From Otatea glauca (lineage: Eukaryota; Streptophyta; Magnoliopsida; Poales; Poaceae): a stretch of DNA of 64,000 bases. Below the pieces are notes generated by a model that was not told the DNA's origin, made no database searches, and saw nothing but the letters and a program-made list of their open reading frames with translations. How positions within the stretch are numbered: position 1 is the stretch's first letter; each line of letters opens with the position of its first letter. Positions 47,651 to 60,599 of the stretch are shown one piece after another. The position numbers and the translations under genes are program-made. The stretch is taken from the NCBI GenBank assembly GCA_036346275.1, contig CM070725.1:38564104-38628103 (forward strand), written 5' to 3'.

Positions 47651-48225
47651 AACTCTGCAGATGATTGCCTTCTTCCATTCTTCCCAATCTAGCATTTTCT
47701 TGCACTCTGCGAGAGATGCGTCGGGATCATGATCAATGATCGAGGCAATCTTCTTTCAAGTATGCATCAACGTTGGTCGTTGCTCTATTCAGGGATTCTC
47801 ATGTTATTACAAAGTTTATGGCCATTTCTTCATGGGGTGCTTCATGCACTTCTACTTCCTCTTCATTTGCTATTCCCTATCGCAGAGCAAGTTCCTTTAG
47901 CTTTTCATCGCTTATGTGCTGCGCACATTATTTCCGCGGCTTCCTTGGTGGAAGATTCAAGTGCAGGAATTGCCTTTCCGTTGGCTTCTTTCAGGTGCAG
48001 TCTCAGCTGGCTCCCCTTCTTTCCTTGGGCATTTTGTGATCACAATGCTGCCGCGAGGTTTTTTTTCTTTGGTATTTCCACCCTCTACGGTGCATTCCTT
48101 GCGGTACATGCGACTTAACCACGCCCGATCACAAAATGAAAATGTGGGGATCGGTGGAATGCCATATGATTTCCGGCATTTTCATCCAAAGGTTGATTTC
48201 CTCCTAATGACGGAAACGATCCTCG

Positions 48226-49082
48226 TCAAAGATGCAATCGGTGAATCGGGTCGTATGTATGCAAGTCTCCAATCATGGGTTCCACCATACACCCAAATTT
48301 TCTAAGATGGGAGATCTTGGGATGATCCGTGCACAAGTTGCATAGGAGAATGGATGTTGTAGGCCGACGGTCTAAAATTGATAAGAGCTGCTGCGTGCGA
48401 GATCGCGTGTCCCCAACAAGTGTTGGGCAAGTTACAACTCTGCAAAAGCGGTCGGCAATGAACTTAATCCTCTTTATTAGTGCTACGCTAGTCCATTCTC
48501 TGCGTATGGGCGTGCGGCACGGGTGCTCAAGCGCTATCCTGTTGCATGGTTTCTTGTTGACAACAAGCATACATGCGACCATTTCGAGCATCGATGAGCA
48601 CCATAAAGTATCGAAAGCAATCGGACCGCAAATATCCCCGGATTCGTTCCAGGAATGCGAGGATTTCAACTTTCATGACAGAGGGTCTAGTTATTAATTT
48701 CCGGTGGCACATGCGGGCACACAAAATCTTCATGATTCGGAAATTTTTAACATTTATGCCATGACCCTGTGAGTTGTTCACTATATTTCTCTTCATTCTA
48801 AGACCGGGATGACCTAATCTACCATGCCATAAAGAAAATAACTCGGAGCTTCTAAAATAGTCTTCAAGGAAGTATACACTTGGTGCATGAATATTCGTGT
48901 AGTACAACCCGATTCATATGAGGACATTTTTCTAATACCATTTTTCCACATACCGCGTGCTTCACAATGCACAAGTATTCTTTGCCATTTTCTTCATTGG
49001 TTTCTACGTGAAAACCATTGGCGCGGATGTCTTTAAAGCTTAAGAGAGTGCGCGTTGATTCCGGTATAAAGGGCTTCTTCAA
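48226..49082 (-). pseudogene. Copia pre-integrase and integrase (broken)
   Basis: SLWHGRLGHPGLRM is the GAG-pre-integrase zinc region, preceded by FIPESTRTLLSFKDIRANGF. Integrase pieces CGPIAFDTLWCSSML (frame-shifted) and PKISHLRKFGCMV follow. Stops and shifts are frequent. The segment 47730-48190 between integrase and RT has no intact frame. Confidence 0.8.
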
Positions 49083-49199
49083 TTACCAAAGTTGTACCCA
49101 TAGGCAATATAATAGTGGCTCTTCTGGTAGATTACATATGAGTCGCTTCTGCGATCGTAGTAATCTTTCAGGCGTTCTTCGTGATCATTTGCTTATTCA

Positions 49200-50580
49200 T
49201 TATTCAAAGAAAATGCTAACAACCATAATCTAAAAAAATCGATTCATGCATTAATGGGCTTTGGACTTCCTCTTGCTTTGAAAACTTCACTTTTCCACCA
49301 TGTGTGCCCTTCTTTCTATGAGTGGGCTCTTTCACCTTATATTTATTAGCATTGACTTCTGTGCGGTGCCTTCCGGTGGTCGTGAGACATAGTTCTTGTA
49401 TAGAACATCGTCTTGCGATTCCACAACTTGCATCAAGTCGGAATTGTACTCGCCAACGTTTCTATAGTCCGCAAATCTCAAGCGTACCCAATCTTGTCTG
49501 GTTGGGCGAGGATGGTGTACTTGAGCTTCTCGAACCGCTACAAGTGCGGTCAAAGCGATGCACTCTCCTCGACCATGTATTCATTCTTGAGTGGTGAGAG
49601 GTGGTGCCCGAGGAAGTGCAAGGCTTGATCATTACATTCGCGGTAGGTTTGGCGTCCGCGAGGACTCTAAACCAATTCTTCGCACGAGCTTCATGCCCCA
49701 AGAACGATCTTTACGTCCGATGCCCAAGTGAAATAGTTCGACCGTGCGGGGCCGTTCTTCAAACTCACGATTCACGATGCGGGACATCTTCATGATTTCA
49801 AAATTGCGACATTAGGTTATGCGTGTAATCTAATAGAAAATGGTTGCAATAAGCATAAAGTCTGGAAAATTCATAAAGCAGAAATAGAGCGAAAAAAATA
49901 AAAGCAGAGAAATAAATCTTCTTGATTTTACGGCGATTTTTCAAAATTTTCGCAATTTTTCATTTTTTTCTTCTTCTTCTTTTCTTTTCTTTTCCTCTTT
50001 TTCTCTCTTTCGATCCTCTTTTTGGCCCAGGTTTCCCTAGCCATTTCTCGCCGCCTCTCAACTTCTTGCCGCTTCCCCTTCGTGCTTGAGCAACGGCGGC
50101 GGTTCGCCGACGGCGGTCCTTCAAGATAGGCATGCGGCACTACGCCGGCGTCTAGGCGACCTCGGCGCGGCTGCGTCAGGCAGTGCGGCGTGCGAGGCGG
50201 CCAAGCCGTCGCGCTTGCGCTTGCGGGGCGGCGGATAACGACATCCGCGGCCGAAGCCGGCTGGCGGGCGCGTCTGAGCGGCGACGGGCGCGGGCGGGGC
50301 GGCGTCTACGGCGACGCAAGGTCTACGGCGGACGGGCGCTTGTGGCGTGGCGCGGTCGGGCGGGGCCGCGAGGCAACGCGGCGGCGTGCCGAAGAAGGAG
50401 CGCGTAAAAACCTAGGCCCGAGGTGCCGACGCGCGCGTCGCGCGCAGTGCGCCGACGAGATTCCTGCGCTCCATGAGCCCGAATGGGTAGGAATTTTTTT
50501 GTGATGAACGGTGAATTCATAAGAAGCTTCGGCGTTCTTCGTGTAGATGCATGCGAAGGAATAAAAGCGATTAGATTCAA
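49200..50580 (-). pseudogene. Copia gag region (heavily decayed)
   Basis: The position between 5' LTR and pre-integrase predicts gag. Only weak signs remain: GHEARAKNW near 49690 as a possible zinc-knuckle trace, and a lysine/glutamate-rich run near 49940-50060. The strongly GC-rich block 50080-50480 is unlike the rest of the element and reads as open frame on both strands, so frames there are not evidence of genes. Confidence 0.55.
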
Positions 50581-50631
50581 ATCGTCAATCCACCTTTCAA
50601 TCTGAACTCCAGAGCTTCGTGGTCGATAACG

Positions 50632-50843
50632 TGTTAAGGAACCTCGCTTCTCGAATAGTCCGGGGTTCCCGAACATATCTGAATTGGAGAATGAAGAGAG
50701 AGACACATGTATATGGGGAGCGGCAATTGCTTTCGATTGCATGTACATTAGGGGGGAACCCCTCCTCCTTTTATAGCACTCATCCAGGGTTTTGGCTAAG
50801 GGACCACATAGGCCTTCCAATGGGCTATTAGGGTTTCTTAACA
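50632..50843 (-). repeat. Copia 5' LTR
   Basis: 212 bp, matching the 3' LTR closely apart from scattered substitutions and small indels around positions 50690-50730. Confidence 0.9.
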
Positions 50844-51256
50844 AAAATAACACTAGAGAAACTATATATTCAAACACGCCGCTCCTCCTTTGCACATAAC
50901 ATGCTTTCCTTTTTTATATGTGGACTAAGTCTTGCAAGGTACATGATTTATTATTAAAAACCCTATCATTCTTCTCTTTCAATATCAACCATATGATCAA
51001 AATTACCAATATATCATATCCCTTTCTATATTCTAAGACATTTTCTTTTCTCGAATCAATCCACCAATCCGTCAAGTCAACAGCCCAGGCCATCCGGTGT
51101 AAGCCAACCATGATTTGATATAGAAAGAATTTTATGCCAAGCTTGTTTAGCCACCGAGCAATACCTACAAGATTCTGAATTGTCTCATCATCCTTATCAC
51201 ATAGCATATAGGATTCTGTATTGTAACCTTCCTTGTCTCAAACGAACTGCCGCGAG

Positions 51257-54200
51257 AGTTGGAAATCGATTGCTTTGTTCGTGTGCTACACGAGCGGATT
51301 TGTACCACTAACTAGGGCCAACTCGAATTAGGGTTCCACAAATTATATATACCGTGTCACACCTTTCTATTTTGCTTTGGTCCATAGCGGCCGGACATGG
51401 AAAGTTTAAAATGACAAAGGACAAAGGTGCCACTCTAGAGTGACAAATGATCAATTATTCCGTACTAGTACGAGTCATGTAGCTGTTTGTTTTGGCTCTA
51501 GTAACAGAGGACAACTCCTACAATAGATATTGACGTAGGATGTTACGACAATGCTATATATATATCCCACATATCGAGAATGGAAAGATGGAGAACACAC
51601 GTGTATGTCTTTCCTAACCCTACTGTGGACTATATATGCACTGAGGCGGAACTAGGGGTGCCAGGTATGCCCGAAACCCAAAAATTTTGTGATGTGTTTG
51701 TATTTTCTTGGGAAATGCAGCAACTGGCTTGTATTCAGAACAGATGGCAAAGTGCTAATGCAGTTTGCCAACTTGCTTGTATTCAGAACTGATGATAAGG
51801 TGCTAATTCAAATTGATGGCAACATGTTAATGCCAATTTTTTCTGCCATTGACATGAAATTAGCATCTCTTCTCCCATTCTTTCAAAAAAGACTAGGGGT
51901 GCCAGTGTCAAGGAGCTATTTGCATACCTTGATGCTTCAGTGCTTTGCAAATTGAAGGTTTTTTCATCATCATTCATCTGATATATTCCTTTGATACAAC
52001 CATGGTCTTTTGAGACAATGGGAACAATTTGGACAAGCTAAGATTGTTTTGACATGCAAGAATCAACAGGAAATGTATGCCATTTCTATCCTAGCACATA
52101 TGTTACTTTGAACAATATTTGCTAGATGATGATGTAGCATGCCTTTTTTCACTGTGTGTTATAGGAACAGGCTAAAGAAAACTACAGAACATCTAGGTAT
52201 CCCAACCTTTGTTGTTACTGATGCAGGGCGGCACAGCAAGCAACGTAAAGGCACAGAGCCAACACGATAAATGACACAGATGCAAAGCGCGGCACTAGAC
52301 AGACCAACAGAGCCATACCTATTAAAAATTTCCAAATTCCGTCATGTTCTTTAAAGAATAGTACTATACTCCAGAACATACACTGTCGCGCCCGCACAAG
52401 CTACGACCAATTGCGCATGCAATCAAGCAGTACAAACGTATAATAATTTTTTTTTCGATAATAAGCGTAGAGTATAACTGAACCAAAAACAAGGTCGCCA
52501 CATGCACGCTTGTCCTCTACGATCGATCTCCTCCAAATCACCAGCTAGCTTCTGGTTATAAATCTGCCGAAGACCAAGGACCCCCGCGGTGTCTTAGACT
52601 CTTGATGCATCCATGACACTGACTAACGTCCAATTCGACCTAGTTCTGAACTTTGTGATTTCTGACTCATGCACGCACATGTACAAACAACTACGAACGC
52701 ACGCATGCTTATAGATTAGTACTACTACAGTGTATTACTCTCTCTGTTTCTGAATAGATGACGTTTTAAGATTTTACACTTCCGCCAAGGCACGTGTAGA
52801 AATGATTAAATCGTCCTATTTCATTAACTCAATTATTGTTCTTGGATAGTAGTGTGTGTTACTTTATTCCACAGTAATAAATAGTATTAGAAATCATAAA
52901 TGGTAGATGTATGTAAATGAAAAACTAGTTAAAAATTATCTCAAAATTGTAGAAAAATATATATTTATAAATAAAATTTAAAAGCTAGAACATATATTCA
53001 AGACCTCCTGGCCAACCCTAAACACACTAACATCCTTTTTCAACAATCTCTTACTTGACTCATGATGCTTTTCCTTTAGTTGCATTTGCACGCGCGCACG
53101 TTTTAAAACTCCACTTCGCTGTTCCATTGATCGTTTGCTTTGGCAAAAAAAGGTTAATCTGTCTGTACGATTTCTCTGCTACGGTTAATCTGTCTGTCCT
53201 ACTTTACCTATTCTTTTCACCTCCCAAAAAATCTTTAACAAAAATAGAAAAAACAATATATCAATAAATAAACAAACTCCATCTCCCTAAATATTCTGTA
53301 AAAAAATAATATTGCAACAAACAAACTCCATCTTCCTAAATATTCTCCAACAGAAAAGACAATATACCAACAAATAAATTCTACCTCCTTAAAAATTCTC
53401 TAAAAAAAATAAGGAACCACTTTAAAACGTGTGGCGAAGCACGGAGATATCGACGTGACTGAGCATAGAGCTCAAATCGAGGGCATGTACTGAACATATT
53501 AATCCCAACGATACTGACCCGACTTGACGAAAGTAATATGATTTTTTTCTTTATTCATAACGAAGCACAGCCATTCAGTCGTGTACGTAAAGGTTCGATG
53601 AATAGTGCTTCGTGACCAATCCAATTAATAATGATCAGATTGCTCACTATGCCTGGGCGTACACCCTAGATTTTGCCTGTTGGCTTGTAAATAGGAGTAT
53701 ACGATAAGCAAGGATTGTAAATACACCACAGGCAAAATTAGTTACAGACACTGCGCGCACTTGGTTAGTTATCGTCGTAACGCATGATAAAATTATGTCA
53801 CTGCCATATACACTATAAAGTTATGTTCATCTACTGGTAGACGTTGTAGTGTCCACCAGCAAATAAGCACGAGTGTCCACCAGCAAACGAGCATAATTTT
53901 TAAAGTGTGTTTAGGCAACGAAAAGTGAACTCACCAGCAAATTAACACTTGGAAAGGCTTTTTACCTCTTAAGGGGATGAACTTCTGTCCTGTCGGTCGT
54001 CCATTTTGTCCTACGATTCAGACCATTTTGTCTGTTGTGGTATTCTCTATTTCCAAAATAAATATACATGGATCTCAATGTAAAATAGGATAAATTAGAC
54101 GACAGATGAGATAGAGGATATTCTGTTAATAGGTAAAAATTCACAAGTACGGCTAGTCAGAGGTTATCCTCAAATTAAAAAATTTAAGAACACCCTCATA

Positions 54201-54825
54201 GAATGTTATGTGCCATCTTCTCCATCTCCTTACCTCTTCCTTACTTCCCCAACTCCTTTCTTTTATCTCAAACACAAAAATTTTAATTAGAGAATTTTAA
54301 CTTCGAATATTTTAAATAGGAAGTTTCAACTTGAAAAAATTCATCCCAAAATTTTCAACAGAAAAAAATTTAAATCAAAAGATTTCAAATTATAAAGTTT
54401 CAAATAAAAAATACAAATTGAAAAGTTTCAACTCGGAAAGTTTCAATTTAAAAATTTTAAATTTTAAAATCTCAAATTAGAAAGTTTTAACTTGAAAAGT
54501 TTCAACTCGAAAAGTTTCAACCTCGAAAACTTTCAATTAAAAAACTTTCGGTTTGAAAAGTTTCATTCAAAAACTTTCAAAAGTGCTTAAAAATACTTTT
54601 TATTCAAAAACTTGGAAGAAAATTTAAAAAACAAAAATTATTTTGAGTTTGAGGGGAAGGAAATAGGGGAGAAAAGGGGATGGCACCAAGCGTCGCGATG
54701 AGAAAGCTTTTGAGGGAGAAGAGAAGTGGAGAAAACAAAGAGGTGCTACTACTTATCACAACACGAGAGCGTCATCCGTTGAAATTAGCAATTCCGAAAA
54801 TCCACTTCCACAAACACTTTTAATG
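51257..54825. other. Intergenic with several short tandem repeats
   Basis: No gene recognised. Visible structure: two-copy repeat at 51719-51830 (core CTTGTATTCAGAAC); three-copy, roughly 54-bp repeat at about 53255-53403 (core AACTCCATCTNCCTAAATATTCT); a two-copy 24-bp repeat AGTGTCCACCAGCAAA at 53849-53897; and a degenerate short-motif region 54280-54600. A 'CTCTCTGTTTCTGAATAGATGACG'-type Stowaway-like edge lies near 52739. Confidence 0.5.
54280..54600 (+). repeat. Degenerate short-motif repeat (AAAAGTTTCAACTYG)
   Basis: Variants of AAAAGTTTCAACTCG recur about every 15-17 bases across some 300 bp in an AT-rich context. No coding potential. Confidence 0.7.
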
Positions 54826-54998
54826 TGTTAGAACAACGGGATTGTTAGCGATAATGCTTATCTCCTTGTCTTGCGCTAGTTGGTTGTATAGCCAAACTAA
54901 TCTGTTTGTAATCTGCATCCATATGTAACAAACTAACAAGCAGCATGCATATATATATACGAAGCATCCAGCGCATTGTTTTACCTTGTTTCTTCACA
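54826..54998 (+). repeat. 5' LTR of a second Copia element
   Basis: Starts TGTTAGAACAACGGG and ends TTGTTTCTTCACA immediately before the primer-binding site at 54999. Short LTRs (about 170 bp) fit Copia elements of this type. The start could be two bases earlier (TGTGTTAG). The 3' LTR is beyond the window. Confidence 0.7.
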
Positions 54999-55009
54999 TG
55001 GTATCAGAG
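54999..55009 (+). promoter_or_regulatory. Primer-binding site (initiator tRNA-Met type)
   Basis: TGGTATCAGAG directly after the LTR is the standard plant Copia site complementary to the 3' end of initiator tRNA-Met. Confidence 0.85.
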
Positions 55010-57055
55010 TCTTATTGATCCAAAAGAACCACACTATCTCAGCGACATGGTCCCATAACGCAATGGTTCCGGCGATCTCTTCTGCTGGACTACTGCACAC
55101 TCCGTCTATCGGCCACCTTGTCACTCAGAAGCTCAAGAGGGAGAATTATCTCCTATGGAAGGCGCAATTCACACAGACAGCGGCCGACGACTCCCGCATC
55201 ACCGTTCCCAACCCCGCATACCTTACCTGGATGCAGCAAGACCAGTTGATCTTGAGCGCCCTCCTTTCCTCATTGTCATCTGAGGTGCTCTCCCAGGTTC
55301 TGCCAAGGTTACAAAAACCGCCGAAATTCGGCGAAATCTCGGATTTCGGACCCCAACGAGTTTGCATAGACCGGCCGGATGTAAAAATCCGAAAAAAAAT
55401 TGAAATTGCTACAGTATATTTCGGATTTTTTATTTTTTCGGCGAGATTTCGGCAAAAACCGCCGAGATTTCGGAATTTTAAACCGAATTTGAATTATTTT
55501 GGCGGATCGACCGAATTATATCAATAAGTTCTCGTGAAGTGATCTTCAATGATAATGTTTCAAAAAGTTTATTTTTAGACTTTTTGGCATTTCTAGTAAA
55601 CACTCTCTGAATTTTAAAAAATTGAGAATGCATTTTCATGCTATGAAAAATTTATGGGAGTATCATAAGATATGTAGGATAATACATAAAATTTATGAAA
55701 ATATTTTAACATCATTTGTTATGTTTTAAAAATAAAATCGAAATAGGATAAACATCGGTTCACGCCGACCACTTGGAAGTGGTCCCATAAGAAAGTCATT
55801 CGTTCACAGCACGACCACTTCAAGTGGTCCCATTAGAAGTAAAACTGACAAAGAATTCAAGTGGTCCGCGCAGAGAATTATGAGAAATTTAATTTAACCG
55901 GTTATAAGACATTTTCGATGAACCTTTTCAAGAAAACATATAGAAGAAACAGGACTAAATTTGCACATGTAGCAAACTTGACTCCTAAATGTGATATTTT
56001 GATAAAACCTTTTCAAAACACAAGTAGGATCAATGTAGGTCATATCAATAAGATTTCAATATACAATAAGATTTTCATATACAATAAGATTAGTAGGTCA
56101 CGAGTCATAAACTTCTTCATTTAAAGATTCCTATTACAACATATATAACATATAAGTTAGTACATAATTAAAACATCTTTGAATTACACCCTCCATAACT
56201 TTGCCATAAGGGAATTCTCAGATATGTGGATGTAGGGATCCAGATTTAGGGAACGTCACGGAGATGGCCTAACGAGTGCCAAATCTTACAACATTGTCAC
56301 ATTTCCTTAAATGTAAGATTATCTTGGTTTTATCAGGCTTACATATGTGGCGCGAGATGAGGGAGCTGTGGGATGCGTTGAAGGACCTACTGTTTGGATG
56401 CTTTAATACATCGTCAATCATTGAAGTTCCTTCACACTTCACTTGGTTTTAATACATCACAATCATTGAAGTTCCTTCACACTTCATCCCACCGAGAGAG
56501 TCTCTATTTTACTTTCCCTCGCAGCCTCCTTCACCACCTCCTCCTCTCTCGTCCGCCAAGCTCCGCCAAATCCGCCAGCTCCAAGGCTCAGGAGGCAAAT
56601 CTCGGCCTCTGTGGCGAGATTTCGGTTCTTGAAGGAGAAATCTCGGTAGTTGAAGGCGAAATTTCGGCTTCCAAAAAATTGGTATGAACAAATTGATTTG
56701 TTGGATTTTAAGTGCAATTGTAATTTTTTGCTTATTTAGACATGTATTCATGTGGGATATAGTCTAGTAAGAACTAACAATGCATGTACTCATGTGGAAT
56801 TGGGATTCATATGTCAAGATGTATTCAAAACTCAAAATTCCATGTCACTTACTCACTTGGTCACTTATGGTAGTATGGTATACTAGTAAGCCTCACAACG
56901 AAAGGCATATATCATGCATTTTAGCAAACATCAGTGAGTTAAGATTGTTGACTACATGCAAACAAGCACATGGCCATACAAGCTTATCTATCATGCATTT
57001 GTTCGTAATGATGCAGGTGTAGGTCGTTGTGATGGCGAGCCTCGTGGTACCGTGA

Positions 57056-59537
57056 TGGGACCACGGGAGCGACGGTCAGTTCGGTCGAGGTGCAACTCAT
57101 CGCGCATGTTATGAAGGGTGGAGGGCGACCCGCCTTAAGGAACATTTATCGGCACACGTGATGTGAAGGCTCACCTAACGTGCCTAAAGTGATTAGGCAG
57201 CCATGATCGCGGACCTCCGTGGTGGCCGTGTGTAAAGAAGGAGAAGCAGCGATTCGCTGCGGCCAGAGGAGGCTTGCACCGAATGGGCCACCATGGCCAC
57301 GGAGGATGAGCGACTTAAGATGGCCATAAAGGCCTCTAAAGAAGAGGCCTACCTCAGAGCCAAGGTTTGACGCAAGGTTCGGGTTCCGGAGTGGTGCACT
57401 AAGTCTTCAATTCATCGACTATCGGCAAAATGTTCTGGTCGGTCCAAGTCGACACGGAAAGCCATGCCTCCATAGATGTCGACCATGCACGGCTAGTGCC
57501 CGCAGAAGAACCTCAGATTGACACCGCATTCCAAAGAGGGAAGCGGAGAAGCTAGGGAGGATGGTCAAAGTGGTTACATGCTAATGCAATTCCGGAAGGA
57601 AGGTGGATCGCCCAGATTTCACGGTATGAAACAATTGTATGTTTGTAAGTTACACGTCGTGTGATGATTGTACTAATCCGTTGTGCATGCGGTCATAGCT
57701 GCAATTAAGCTGACGCAGGAGCTAGGCCCAGGGGTTCGTGCACCACGAGGATACGAGATCGATGCTAAGTACTTGGACGCGAATGAGCAAGAGATTGTGA
57801 AGTACCTTCGAGGTTCGTGGACGATCGGGCCACTTTTGGTGTTACAGATGATGTGCGACGCCTCGGCGGGACCTACACAAAGCAGAGTATCATCAACTTC
57901 ATGGTATAACGCAATGGGATGATGTTCTTCCATAAGACCGTAAATGCCACAGTACAAAATTCATTTATTTTTCCTATTCAGTATGATCGCCATTGCCACA
58001 CATACTAACTTCTTGCTTGCTCATTCACAGCTAAGGTCCAGGACCACAAATACCTACTAGCCGAGATAACAAAGGTGGTGGCCGAGGAGATTGGGGCGGA
58101 GCATGTTGTGCAGGTGGTTACTGACAATGGTGCCAACTTCAAGAAAGCATGCCGATGTTACGAGTGCAAGACTTCATATAGTATGGCAGTTTGCTTGGCA
58201 CACACAGTAAATCTTATGCTAAAAGACGTGTGTGAGGATGAATGTATCAAAGATATTGTGGCATGTGCCAAGAGAATCTGATTTTTATACAACCACAAGA
58301 ATCTACATGCGCAGATGAGGCAACATATTGGTGGAGAGTTGGTGAGGCCAAATGCCACTAGATTTGGGACGACCTTTGTTTTCCTTGATAGCTTCTTCAA
58401 AAAAAAGGAAAAGTTCCAGCAGTGGATGACACATCCTGACTGGACAGGTAGTAGGTGGGCTCAAATGGCGGAGGGCAAGTACGCATATGACCACCTCGTG
58501 GGCAGGGATTTCTGGACATGGGTGGAGTGGACTGTGGTGGCGAGAACCCTTGCACAAATTGTTGAGGTTCGCGGATCAAGATAAGTTACCAACAATCACG
58601 GTGTAATGATGCAAAGACGCATTGCACCGGAATGAGTACAACAATAACTTACGGGAGCATGGAGAACAGTATAGGATATTCCTAAAAGTCATGGAAAAGA
58701 GATTTGCCGAAATAAGGGAAACCACATTTGTGCAAGCTGGTAAGTGAAATTAACATGTTCGGTTCTATTATGCTAAGTATGCAATGTTCGCGTCTATTAT
58801 ACTAACTATGCAATCTTTTCATCAATTGCAAGATCCGTCCCGGACCAAGTCCCGCTTCTCATACAACATATGCAAGACTCCAGCAAAGATATGGGAGCGC
58901 CTCGACCGCACTAAGCATTATGGTCGATGACGACGCTATCATGGTGAAGGCTCTACGAGAAGCGGACACATACCGCCTTAGACGGGACGTTTTGCCACCC
59001 AAACAAGCTGAGACCAATACCGTCGATAACCAAATGACGGCAGGTAAGTACATAAATTGAGGTTGGTTGGTATGTTGTTCTGTAGCACTCACTGACTTTT
59101 CTTTCTTCGTGTTGTTCACAGCTCAATGGTGGATGGCCTTCGGGAATGAGACGCCAGCGCTGCAAAAGTTCGCCTTGAGGTTGGTGTCCCAGTGCGCATC
59201 GTCGAGTGGGTGTGAACGCAATTGGAGCACATTTGCTTTGGTGCACACGCAGCTACGAAACCGTTTAAGTTATGCGAAGCTCCAACAGCTCGTGTTCGTG
59301 CACTACAACCTGCGACTTCGCCTTCGAGACTATGAATCCACTCGCCAGACCCAAGATGAAGACCCTGTGGATCGCCTGATCGAGGATGCGATGCATCCTG
59401 GCCATGACCCAATTGCAGAGTGGTTCGACTCATCCAGGTCTACTGGGGAGCCTCTACTCGACGAGGACGGTCGCCGCGACCCACCCCTCCCAGTGAGATT
59501 CGTGGTTGACTCCATCCCAAATGGAAGAGATGGATAA
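57056..59537 (+). pseudogene. hAT transposase gene (BED, DUF659, dimerisation), lightly damaged
   Basis: In order: degenerate BED finger WDHGSDGQ...RLKEHLSAHV (57056-57160); a charged stretch to 57360; DUF659 start (57680-57955: YEIDAKYL, CDASAGPT; frame changes); after a probable intron, ITKVVAEEIGAEHVVQVVTD followed by NGANFKKA and CLAHTVNLMLKDV (58050-58281); NATRFGTTFVFLDSF (58315-58584); after a GTAAGT donor near 58740, DPSRTKSRFS (58832-58930); then GCERNWSTFALVHTQLRNRL and QLVFVHYNLRLRLRDYES (59120-59537), the C-terminal dimerisation domain. One nonsense codon near 58281 and two or three frameshifts separate these. Retained splice signals and long open stretches suggest fairly recent loss of function. 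Confidence 0.85.
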
Positions 59538-60476
59538 GGCAACAGGTAAACTATGCAATTGTTTTCCATTCCACTTTTTAACCATGTATGTCCAAACCTG
59601 AGAACAATGTTAACCTTACTTCTAATTGGCCACAGGAGGGAAGAGCCTCCCAGATTAGGCGGAGTGGAACATCGGAGACACGCACATGGGAAGAGAAAGC
59701 GTGATACCGACGCCGAGGATGACGACACTCTAGCAGGAGCTTTAGGCGGATTACAAAAGTTATCGGGCAGCGAGTGGTAAGGAAAAGGAAAAGGCCGAAT
59801 TGATGATGAGCCTATTGTCGGCAGTGAGGACGACACAAAGAACACCTTCCGATAATGTGCAAGGCCTCGAGAGTAGCTCAATGATCGCGATGACTCTCCC
59901 GGCGATGACGGACTGGAGGCGGCCCAGATTCCTCCTACCGCCCACAATCACAATCATCGCGTGAGGATCGCATCGAGGGTATCGCTCGAGAGGTGACTCC
60001 GGTGGCGCAGACCGCATTAGCGGAAGGGCACGCGTGGTGGGGTGGACGCCAGCAAAGACAACCACGGGATGGTGCTCAATCATGGTGTAGCAATGAGTCT
60101 TCCGCCATTTGGGCATTCCAGTTGAACATACCGGGTATAGTCAAATGCCGTACGAATGGGATCAGGGTGGGTACGGATGGGATCAGGGTGGGTACGGTTA
60201 TAGACAGAGTTATGACGGATCGAGCATCTCTTTGCCATTTGACTACAATGATCCATATGTCGATCCATACGCACGGCACTCATCCGCTAATGTCATGTAC
60301 CTTCACCAGTCCGAGAAACCTGATACCTAGGAGTCTCATTACCAACATTGAAGTCCGCCGCTACCACGAGACATGACCTGGGAGGAATACAAGCAACAAC
60401 ACGAGAGGAGGTATCACGAGATCATTGTCGACAACGCGGAGGTGGAGTTTGCACCAGGGGCGCTTTACTACTCATA
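59538..60476 (+). pseudogene. 3' part of the hAT transposase locus (low complexity)
   Basis: After the dimerisation domain, sequence with acidic and then Gly/Tyr/Gln-rich coding character (for example repeated GGYGWDQ at 60170-60200, from a short tandem repeat GTGGGTACGGATGGGATCAG) runs to about 60476. Many hAT genes have a low-complexity C-terminal extension. Whether it was translated with the transposase is unknown. Confidence 0.4.
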
Positions 60477-60599
60477 GGTATGTGATGCAAACATACATTC
60501 ATTTAGTTGTCATATGCAAATATGTGAAGACTTGTTGTGTGTATCGATTTTATTACATTCTTAATAATTGTCATGCCAATATACATTAATTGTTTCGAA

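Larger units (their letters stand above)
45643..50843 (-). mobile_element. Complete Copia LTR retrotransposon (decayed coding)
   Basis: Two LTRs (45643-45863 and 50632-50843) both begin TGTTAA and end TTAACA. AAAAT is repeated exactly outside (45638-45642 and 50844-50848). On the minus strand the order is 5' LTR, gag, pre-integrase and integrase, reverse transcriptase, RNase H, 3' LTR, the Copia arrangement. A purine tract AAGGGGGAG sits directly before the 3' LTR. Total 5201 bp. LTR differences (substitutions plus several indels) and many broken frames show it is not recent. Confidence 0.92.
45492..51246 (-). mobile_element. 5'-truncated LINE interrupted by a Copia element
   Basis: On the minus strand the fragment starts near 51246 with the last part of an L1-type ORF2 (50914-51207: CDKDDETIQNLV, DLTDWWIDSRKE, LVILIIWLILKEKNDRVFNN), the region after the reverse transcriptase. 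It then runs into a 3' UTR ending in an A-tail at 45493-45499. Removing the Copia element and one AAAAT leaves only about 550 bp, a typical truncated LINE copy. The flanking 10-bp duplications support a single insertion. Confidence 0.75.

Noticed and set aside
50183..50504. Arginine/alanine-rich proteins at 50.2 kb
   Set aside because: A GC-rich block in the gag region of the Copia element, open in several frames without recognisable domains.
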